Of a stretch of 6,902 nucleotides of DNA, positions 1 to 5,021 are shown piece after piece. The DNA comes from Acidobacteria bacterium AH-259-L09 (GTDB lineage Bacteria > Acidobacteriota > UBA6911 > RPQK01). The stretch is from NCBI GenBank assembly GCA_027717875.1, contig JALLOL010000136.1, forward strand, positions 1 to 6,902. The letters run 5' to 3'. Made by a program: the position numbers and the translations under genes. The notes under the pieces were generated by a model, which was given only the letters and a program-made list of their open reading frames with translations, did not search any database and had not been told where the DNA came from. Each line of letters opens with the position of its first letter. Position 1 is the stretch's first letter.

Positions 1-1392
1 CACGTTCCCGTACACACCGTGAATGTGGTTGCAGTGAAAGGCGTTGATAAAGCTTTCGATGCTGCACTGGAATTTGGCAAAAGCATGGGGCCAGTTGTCT
101 TGAGAAATGGCTGCAATTTCATGGTTGCGCTCACCGAAATCGACGAAGTCCGCCAGAAGGGCCGTCATGCGGTATTGCCCGTCGTGGCGGGTAAGCCTGG
201 CCAGGGTCACCGGGCCGGGCGCGGCGATATGGTAAACAGACGCACCTCCTGCTGGAAAATAGAAACCCTGAGGACGAAACTCGGTTCGGGGTAGGTTGAC
301 TTCAGGATCGAAACTCCTGCCAGCGAAATAGGTGGCATGCTCCCCGCTGTTGCAAAGATCCCAGACCCCCAGATCTTTGTGGTAGTGGCGCACGTCGGCA
401 AACAGCACAGGGGTGTTGGAAAGGTGTTTGAAAATTTGCATGGTCAAGGCAGCGTCGCAGTCAGCTTCTGTGGCACAGACAATCGGTGGCTTTGCAGACC
501 CCTCGGGCCCATAGGGGTCGTTCAGAAAGGCCTCGGCGACATCGGCGGTGGCATAGTGCTCCGTCAATTCCCGTTGACCTTTGATTCCACAAAAATCGTA
601 TTTGAACTCCTCCATGAGATCGATCATGGCGTAGTACATGGCTAACTGCTTTCTGAGCAGCTCCTCAGTAAGACGAAAGGTGGCCTGCGGCTCAGTCCAG
701 TGGATTTTCTTAATCCTGGACTTCAGGAAGTCCAGGGCAGGCGACACTCGCTCACCGTTTTCTAATTCTTCCTCAGCCCGGCGAACCAGTTCGAATTGGT
801 CAACGTGGTCGACATCGATGCCGAATTGCTTCGCCCATTGAGCCGGGTCCACTACCGTAGTGTCGATGCCCAGCGATCGCCCTCCCACCAGACAGTAGGT
901 GAGTCCTCTCAGCCGGTGCGCCCCCGCGATAGCGACAATTTGTGATCTGAGACGGGAACGCACGTTGGGCTCGGCAATATCACCAAAACTCTTTAGGAAT
1001 CGGATGCCGGCCTGATCTAGTGAGCCAGAGTTTGCGAGCATGCCCACCAGACCCGGATATTGGGGATTGACATTGGAAAACATGACAATGGGCTGCGGGC
1101 AAAACTGAGCAGCCACTCGCGCATACTGTGGCCAGGCCCAAACCGAAAAATTGAACAGGACCACGTCCACGGCGCAAGCCGCCATCTTTTTTCCACTGCG
1201 CACGGCAATCTCGTTTTGCCAAATCACCTCGTCCCCACAGACCACCTCAAATCCCTCCTCCTCCAGGTACTTGATGAGCTTTTGCCGGAACTCGCGGTTG
1301 ACCGGCGCCAGATTCTCCTTCAAGAAGCTGCGCCCGTCACCGAAGTCCAGGACCCCTACTTTGATCTTTCGCGATTGCAGATTCTCAAGCAT
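1..1392 (-). CDS. L-fucose/L-arabinose isomerase-family protein, C-terminus cut by window edge
   Basis: The frame is open for 464 codons and runs off the left edge. It reads as a member of the L-fucose isomerase-like family, cytoplasmic metal-dependent aldose-ketose isomerases. The N-terminal half is an alpha/beta substrate-recognition region, with motifs such as KVGVLDFGD near residues 11-19. A conserved GIKGQREL lies at 269-276. The putative metal ligands are E309 (in CATEAD) and D333 (in FADVRHY). Their 24-residue spacing equals that of E337 and D361 of E. coli FucI as I remember them. A His-rich HCNHIHGVYG segment at 452-461 fits the third, histidine ligand. Probably only about 20-30 residues are missing. 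The ATG at 1390-1392 is preceded by a near-perfect Shine-Dalgarno. The gene starts 29 nt after the symporter stop, so the two are probably co-transcribed. The substrate is unknown; such proteins are often annotated only as 'L-fucose isomerase-like'. Family call is fairly sure, substrate is not. Confidence 0.85.
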   Translation of the reverse strand, partial: MLENLQSRKIKVGVLDFGDGRSFLKENLAPVNREFRQKLIKYLEEEGFEVVCGDEVIWQNEIAVRSGKKMAACAVDVVLFNFSVWAWPQYARVAAQFCPQPIVMFSNVNPQYPGLVGMLANSGSLDQAGIRFLKSFGDIAEPNVRSRLRSQIVAIAGAHRLRGLTYCLVGGRSLGIDTTVVDPAQWAKQFGIDVDHVDQFELVRRAEEELENGERVSPALDFLKSRIKKIHWTEPQATFRLTEELLRKQLAMYYAMIDLMEEFKYDFCGIKGQRELTEHYATADVAEAFLNDPYGPEGSAKPPIVCATEADCDAALTMQIFKHLSNTPVLFADVRHYHKDLGVWDLCNSGEHATYFAGRSFDPEVNLPRTEFRPQGFYFPAGGASVYHIAAPGPVTLARLTRHDGQYRMTALLADFVDFGERNHEIAAISQDNWPHAFAKFQCSIESFINAFHCNHIHGVYGNV

Positions 1393-1402
1393 GAATAAGA
1401 TA

Positions 1403-1411
1403 ACCTCCTTA
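1403..1411 (-). promoter_or_regulatory. Strong ribosome binding site of the isomerase-like gene
   Basis: Read on the minus strand this is TAAGGAGGT, an almost full match to the anti-Shine-Dalgarno, with 10 nt to the ATG at 1390-1392. It decides the start of the isomerase-like gene. It is much stronger than anything in front of the symporter, so the enzyme may be translated more efficiently than the transporter from a shared message. Confidence 0.8.
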
Positions 1412-1421
1412 AATTGTGGGT

Positions 1422-2891
1422 TCAGGATTGCAATCCTGGACGTATTCGCTGGAGCACGAGAGTCACCAGCAGCAGGGCAGCCGTACCAAAGGCCCCCACC
1501 AAAATCTCGTCGATCCGGCATTGCCACCAGCTGTCCCCCCGGAGAAACGTTCCCCAGCTGATGACCAGCACACTGGCTCCGATGCCGGCAATCCCGTGCC
1601 AGGCCTTTAAGCGAGCCGAGAAAAGAGCCAGCAGGAAGAGTCCAAGGATACCCCCGCCAAAAATGCCCGATATTTGCCACCAGATGTCCAGAGCACTCTT
1701 GGCGCGGATCATCAGCAAGGCGAAACCGGTACCTAAAGTGCCCCAAAACAGGGTACTGGCGCGAAGAAAGAAAACGCTGGCCCGATCATCCAGGTTCGGC
1801 TTGAAGTACTTTTTATAAAAATCCAGCAGGGACACCGTCGCGGAACAGTTCAACGCTGAATCGATGGTGCTCATAGCGGCCGCTAGGATTGCCGCTATGA
1901 TTAACCCTCGCAGCCCAGTCGGGACTTCAGTTGCGATGAAGAATGGAAAGACTTGATCGCCTTTGGTCACCGAGGGGTCCAGCGAGTGCGTTCCAGCCGA
2001 GTAGAAGGCGAATAGAGTCGTTCCAATGTACAGGAAAAGTGCGGTGAGCGGGATGAAAATAGAGGCCGAGATCCATACCGATTGCACTGCCTCCTTTTCC
2101 GTGGCGGCCGACCCATACTTTTGGACATAATTCTGATCTGCAATAAGATTACGAAGATTCTCCGTGAACCCATAGAGGATCATGACCCACACGGTGCGCG
2201 AAGTCAGTGACAGGTCCAAACCACCCAGGCTGAACTTCCCTTGGGCAAGCACCACTTTGATCAGGGGATCCGGGCCCGTGAAGACATGCAAAGTCAAATA
2301 GAGTGCGCAAAACAAAATCCCGCCCACCATGATGATCGATTGTAAAACGTCGGTCCAGATCACCGCCTCCATACCCCCGAGCAGCGTGTAAATGATAGTG
2401 ATTAAGCCCAGAATTAGGATCACCAATTCGATCGACCAAGGCGTAAAGGTCTGCAGTAGAAGTGCGGCCAGGTATAGGATTACCGCCGTCCGACCCACCA
2501 TGTAGAGGACAAAGGAGAGGCCCGCATAGAACCGGGCCCAGCCACCCAGGCGGGTTTCCAGAAATTCGTAGACCGAGATCAAGCCCTTTCTCCGATAATA
2601 ACGGACGGCAAATCGACAGGCTAACCAGCTCACCGGAATCAGGGTCAATCCAAAGATCAAGGGGTGCCAGTTGTCGTCATAGGCCTTACCCGGAGTGGCG
2701 ATGTAAGAAATGCTACTGGTGTAGGCGCTCATGATAGCTAATCCCGCGGCCCAGGCTGGAATCGTTCGGCCCGCGAGCATGAACCCGTCTGGTGTACGAC
2801 TCTTACGGACAAAGTAGATACCCATAGTAATCAGCGTGGCCGCGTATGCAAACAAGATGAGCGTATCAAGTAGGCCAAGCTCAGTCCGCAT
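1422..2891 (-). CDS. Sodium:solute symporter (SSS family)
   Basis: This 489-residue inner-membrane protein is very hydrophobic, with about 13 predicted transmembrane helices, the usual SSS size. Visible family marks are the first helix (about 8-28), the DGFMLAGRTIP loop (35-45), a helix with S/T-rich SAYTSSISYI (55-64), the GGMEAVIWTDVLQ core motif (172-184), and MSTIDSALN (340-348), the late-core helix whose Ser/Thr residues serve the Na2 site in this fold. It probably imports a small organic solute with Na+. The adjoining isomerase-like gene suggests a sugar or sugar acid, which is inference. The ATG at 2889-2891 is the first possible start, because an in-frame TGA lies two codons upstream. 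Only a weak GGGTG-type Shine-Dalgarno is visible. The start codon and leader lie inside one arm of a large inverted repeat. The final codons overlap a 16-bp palindrome. Confidence 0.92.
   Translation of the reverse strand: MRTELGLLDTLILFAYAATLITMGIYFVRKSRTPDGFMLAGRTIPAWAAGLAIMSAYTSSISYIATPGKAYDDNWHPLIFGLTLIPVSWLACRFAVRYYRRKGLISVYEFLETRLGGWARFYAGLSFVLYMVGRTAVILYLAALLLQTFTPWSIELVILILGLITIIYTLLGGMEAVIWTDVLQSIIMVGGILFCALYLTLHVFTGPDPLIKVVLAQGKFSLGGLDLSLTSRTVWVMILYGFTENLRNLIADQNYVQKYGSAATEKEAVQSVWISASIFIPLTALFLYIGTTLFAFYSAGTHSLDPSVTKGDQVFPFFIATEVPTGLRGLIIAAILAAAMSTIDSALNCSATVSLLDFYKKYFKPNLDDRASVFFLRASTLFWGTLGTGFALLMIRAKSALDIWWQISGIFGGGILGLFLLALFSARLKAWHGIAGIGASVLVISWGTFLRGDSWWQCRIDEILVGAFGTAALLLVTLVLQRIRPGLQS
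1423..1438. repeat. Perfect 16-bp palindrome at the symporter stop codon
   Basis: CAGGATTGCAATCCTG is a perfect dyad with no spacer. It covers the last symporter codons and the first two bases of the stop read on the minus strand, about 12 nt before the isomerase ribosome binding site. With no loop it would make a poor hairpin, so it resembles a two-fold protein-binding site more than a terminator. It may also be chance. Confidence 0.5.
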
Positions 2892-2973
2892 TTCTCACAC
2901 CCGCTCTACTGCATCGGCGCAATGATCCGCCCTGACTGCGTTGTGCTCAGTCGGTCTCCTCAGCGTACCCTAG

Positions 2974-2994
2974 GGGCGAGCCGGTGGCTCGCCC
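2974..2994. repeat. Nested GC-rich hairpin in the left arm
   Basis: GGGCGAGCC (2974-2982), loop GGT, then GGCTCGCCC (2986-2994) makes a perfect 9-bp stem with a 3-nt loop. It is a palindrome within one arm of the larger repeat and resembles short GC-rich REP-like intergenic repeats. It could fold alone in either strand and act as a terminator or RNA-stability element. Confidence 0.8.
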
Positions 2995-3022
2995 GAACAG
3001 AGCATCCACCGAGAACCGGTTC

Positions 3023-3043
3023 GGGCGAGCCACCGGCTCGCCC
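3023..3043. repeat. Nested GC-rich hairpin in the right arm
   Basis: This is the mirror copy of the left-arm hairpin: GGGCGAGCC (3023-3031), loop ACC, GGCTCGCCC (3035-3043). Either each arm folds locally into its own small hairpin or the two arms pair along their full length, so the transcript has two competing structures. Confidence 0.8.
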
Positions 3044-3132
3044 CTAAGGTACGCTGAGGAGGCCGACCGAACGGAACGCAGTCGGGCCGGATCATTGCGC
3101 CGATGCAGTAGAGCGGGTGTGAGAAATGCGGA

Positions 3133-3510
3133 CTAATACTCTGTGTCCTTTGTGTCTTTGTGGTCAGAAAAAGATTTGGCGTTCTCAGTAATGTAGTCCT
3201 CTCGGATCGGGCTAAAAACATCCAGAGCTTTCACGGGACCCGCTAGGGCAGTCGCCTTGTGAGGCATGTTGGACGGAATAAGATACAGTGAGCCGGGTTT
3301 CAGGACTTTGGTTTCTGATCCAATCGTTAGTTCCATTTGTCCTTTCAGCACGACGCCTCCTTGTTCGTGGGGATGACTGTGAAGAGGTACTTCGGCCCCC
3401 TCGTCAATCTCCACATAGGAGAGCATTAATTTTTCGCCGTACGGTGCACGAATGCGTGTACCGGGAAAGATCTCCTGAGGCTTAATCTTCGATAAATCGA
3501 TAAAAGGCAT
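3133..3510 (-). CDS. Small single-domain cupin, KdgF-like, with repeat-derived C-terminal tail
   Basis: This 125-residue protein is one beta-barrel cupin. Motif 1 (residues 38-57) has the HSHPHEQ core giving H44, H46 and probably Q50 as metal ligands. Motif 2 is GSLYLIPSNMPH (73-84), giving H84. The segment DVFSPIREDYI (97-107) has D97, F99 and R103, with the same spacing as catalytic D102, F104 and R108 of Yersinia KdgF as I recall them. KdgF linearises unsaturated uronates from pectin or alginate, so a sugar-acid role is plausible but unproven; many small cupins remain uncharacterised. The ATG has GGAGG (3515-3519) 4 nt upstream. The family normally ends near residue 107-110. The last roughly 10 residues (HKDTKDTEY) come from a dispersed repeat, so the original 3' end seems to have been replaced. 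The symporter starts 241 nt downstream, beyond the inverted repeat. Confidence 0.85.
   Translation of the reverse strand: MPFIDLSKIKPQEIFPGTRIRAPYGEKLMLSYVEIDEGAEVPLHSHPHEQGGVVLKGQMELTIGSETKVLKPGSLYLIPSNMPHKATALAGPVKALDVFSPIREDYITENAKSFSDHKDTKDTEY
3138..3170. repeat. Dispersed HKDTKDTE/TTKTQRTQ-type repeat
   Basis: The plus strand shows an imperfect 9-nt period: TCTGTGTCC (3140-3148), TTTGTGTCT (3149-3157), TTGTGGTCA (3158-3166). On the minus strand it encodes HKDTKDTE in the cupin frame and TTKTQRTQ in another. Short peptides of this kind are a familiar sign of an intergenic repeat found in many environmental bacterial genomes; that is from memory and not searched. It lies directly against the right end of the large inverted repeat. 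Confidence 0.6.
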
Positions 3511-3735
3511 AACCCCTCCATTTCATGTGGTGGCATCGATTCTAAGGAAAATCCGGGAACATAGCACGATTTTTTTTGCTGCGAGGGTTCCGGCGATCAA
3601 CACAGTTCTTGTGGTTTTGCGATATCATGGGATATGAGGGATACATACTTTTTGACCGTCTCTTGACGGTGTGTGTTTCTTCCTAGTGAGGCCCCTTTGC
3701 AGAGTTAAAGCAATAGTCATTGGTGTTCTATACAA
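3511..3735. other. Divergent non-coding region, presumed promoters for both gene groups
   Basis: I see no gene in this stretch between the cupin start and the acyltransferase remnant. It holds a run of eight T (3571-3578) and a short dyad at 3655-3670. A possible minus-strand -10 box, TAGAAT (complement of 3539-3544), lies 28 nt before the cupin ATG but has no convincing -35. On the plus side two TTGAC-like hexamers (3652 and 3663) lack a good -10 at the right spacing. No promoter can be called with confidence. Confidence 0.45.
3655..3670. promoter_or_regulatory. Short dyad, possible operator
   Basis: ACCGTC (3655-3660), TCTT, GACGGT (3665-3670) is a perfect 6-bp inverted repeat with a 4-nt centre, overlapping two TTGAC-like hexamers. 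Its place between divergent genes would suit a regulator site. It is short enough to be chance, and no regulator gene lies in the window. Confidence 0.25.
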
Positions 3736-3843
3736 ATGATCGCGAATGATGTTCGGCTTGGCAAGGACGTGACAATCTATCACCCTGATCTTGTCAATCT
3801 CTATGGATGTGAGATAGGGGATGGATGCAAGATCGGTGCGTGA
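3736..3843 (+). pseudogene. N-terminal remnant of a WbpD/WxcM-N-like left-handed beta-helix acyltransferase
   Basis: An ATG frame of 35 codons ends at TGA 3841-3843. It opens with MIANDVRLGKDVTIYHPD and continues with LVNLYGCEIGDGCKIG, which is the usual N-terminus and first hexapeptide-repeat turns of sugar N-acyltransferases related to WbpD and the N-terminal domain of WxcM. Those proteins run to roughly 150-200 residues. Here the chain stops in the first coils, so the trimeric beta-helix and active site cannot form. No continuation is possible in another frame, because the aminotransferase starts 9 nt later. An internal or 3' deletion is therefore more likely than a frameshift. Acyltransferase followed by aminotransferase is a common order in nucleotide-sugar clusters. 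It could still be translated as a short leader coupled to the next gene. No strong ribosome binding site is seen in front of it. Confidence 0.75.
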
Positions 3844-3852
3844 AGGGAAATA

Positions 3853-4965
3853 ATGATTCCATTCCTTGATTTGAAAGCACAGTATCTGAGTGTAAAAGAT
3901 GACATTGACGCGGCGATTGCTCGCGTGCTGGAGAGTGGCCAGTTCTCTTTAGGAAAGGAAGTGGCAGCCTTTGAAGAAGAATTTGCCGCATACTGCCAGA
4001 CCAAATTTGCCATTGGCGTGAATTCAGGTACCAGTGCCCTCCATCTAGCATTGTTGACTGCCGGCGTCGAGGCAGGAGATCAAGTCATTACCGTGCCGAT
4101 GACCTTCGTAGGCACCGTGGCCGCCATTCGCTACACCGGAGCTACTCCAGTTTTTGTGGACATCGATCCATGCTCTTATACGATGGATTTCACGAAAATC
4201 GAAAACGCCATTACTCCTCAAACCAAGGTCATCCTGCCGGTTCACCTTTACGGACAGATGGCTGACATGGACCCTATCATGGAGATTGCCCGACGCCATT
4301 CGCTGATTGTGATTGAGGATGCTGCTCAGGCTCACGGCGCGGAATACAAAGGCCGCCGCAGCGGTAGCATCGGTGACCTTGGCTGCTTCAGTTTTTATCC
4401 GTCGAAAAATCTTGGAGCGTACGGCGAAGGTGGGATGGTAACCACCAATAACCCGGAATACGAAAAAATCATCCGTATGTTGCGCAACTGGGGACAAGTA
4501 GGCAGATGCAACCATGTGCTCAAGGGTTTTAACTACCGAATGGATGGCATTCAGGGTGCCATCTTGCGCGCTAAATTGTGCCGGATCGACGAGTGGACCG
4601 AGGCTCGCCGCAGACTCGCAGCCTCCTATGACCTGCTGCTCGCTGGTAGCGGTGTCACGATCTCCCAGACTCTGCCTACTCGTCGCCATGTCTACCATAT
4701 ATATGCCATTCGAACGCCACAACGCGATATCCTCCAGCAAACCCTTCGCAATCATGACATGCAAGCAGAAATACACTATCCCGCACCGATACATCTGATG
4801 CAGGCTCACGACGATTTAGGGTATCAGTCTGGAGACTTTCCTCATTCCGAGAGGTTGGCGCGGGAGGAACTCTCGCTGCCGTTGTATCCGGAGCTGCCGG
4901 AGGAGGCGTTGGAGCAGGTCGTGGAGTGTATACGCAACGCCAGCATGGAGGCGATCCATCGATAA
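3853..4965 (+). CDS. DegT/DnrJ/EryC1-family PLP-dependent sugar aminotransferase
   Basis: This 370-residue, full-length cytoplasmic enzyme belongs to the fold-type I aminotransferases that move an amino group, usually from glutamate, to a nucleotide-linked keto-sugar. Visible marks are the PFLDL start (3-7), NSGTSALHLAL (57-67) for PLP phosphate binding, PVHLYGQ (129-135), IEDAAQAHGA (154-163) with D156 and Q159 contacting the cofactor ring, and FSFYPSKNLGAYGEGG (179-194), in which K185 should form the Schiff base. The motif GFNYRMDGIQGAIL lies downstream, as expected. The ATG follows an AAGGG stretch at a suitable distance and gives the standard family N-terminus. Its partner upstream was probably an acyltransferase, now a remnant, so the amino-sugar product may no longer be acylated locally. 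The exact sugar (a UDP-hexuronate as for WbpE, or a dTDP-deoxyhexose as for FdtB/QdtB) cannot be told from this sequence alone. Confidence 0.93.
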   Translation: MIPFLDLKAQYLSVKDDIDAAIARVLESGQFSLGKEVAAFEEEFAAYCQTKFAIGVNSGTSALHLALLTAGVEAGDQVITVPMTFVGTVAAIRYTGATPVFVDIDPCSYTMDFTKIENAITPQTKVILPVHLYGQMADMDPIMEIARRHSLIVIEDAAQAHGAEYKGRRSGSIGDLGCFSFYPSKNLGAYGEGGMVTTNNPEYEKIIRMLRNWGQVGRCNHVLKGFNYRMDGIQGAILRAKLCRIDEWTEARRRLAASYDLLLAGSGVTISQTLPTRRHVYHIYAIRTPQRDILQQTLRNHDMQAEIHYPAPIHLMQAHDDLGYQSGDFPHSERLAREELSLPLYPELPEEALEQVVECIRNASMEAIHR

Positions 4966-5021
4966 AGGCTCAAAGTGCTTCCCGGTGCAGAGTACCTGCC
5001 GGCTGAAATGAGAGCAGTGTT

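Larger units (their letters stand above)
2883..3134. repeat. Large imperfect inverted repeat (116-bp arms, 20-nt spacer)
   Basis: Positions 2883-2998 pair with 3019-3134 in one register with no gaps (paired coordinates sum to 6017). The spacer is 2999-3018. By hand I count 8 mismatches, at 2930, 2933, 2943, 2944, 2946, 2949, 2955 and 2970, so 108 of 116 positions match. The outer 47 bp and the inner 28 bp are identical. The left end carries the symporter ATG and its leader. The right end carries an inverted copy of that leader and meets the cupin stop codon (3133-3135). I see no transposase and no obvious flanking target duplication. It could be a foldback or MITE-like element, an inverted duplication of the symporter leader, or two copies of a dispersed intergenic repeat inserted head to head. 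Transcribed from either side, it would form a very stable hairpin. Confidence 0.93.

Noticed and set aside
1414..1818. Plus-strand open frames of 112-136 codons at 1060-1818
   Set aside because: They are antisense to the isomerase-like and symporter genes, with biased composition and no recognisable motifs.
2883..3134. Inverted repeat as a simple assembly or amplification foldback artefact
   Set aside because: The arms differ at 8 clustered positions, whereas a copying artefact should give identical arms. Not fully excluded without reads.
3140..3166. CRISPR-like or coding tandem repeat
   Set aside because: The 9-nt units are imperfect and contiguous with no spacers, fitting a dispersed intergenic repeat better.
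3126..3191. Plus-strand 21-codon frame starting at the mirrored symporter ATG
   Set aside because: It is only the mirror of the symporter start running into the low-complexity repeat; it has no protein-like content.
3655..3685. Rho-independent terminator at the ACCGTC/GACGGT dyad
   Set aside because: The stem is only 6 bp, the following sequence is GTGTGTTTCTT rather than a T tract, and no plus-strand gene ends upstream.
3652..3691. Sigma-70 promoter using TTGACC or TTGACG
   Set aside because: No -10-like hexamer occurs at 16-18 nt spacing from either.
4045..4809. 254-codon minus-strand open frame
   Set aside because: It lies wholly antisense to the well-supported aminotransferase and resembles no family I recognise.
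4966..5021. Hairpin or terminator between aminotransferase and amidotransferase genes (CCGG/CAG...CTG/CCGG)
   Set aside because: The pairing needs a bulge and very short stems, and no T run follows.
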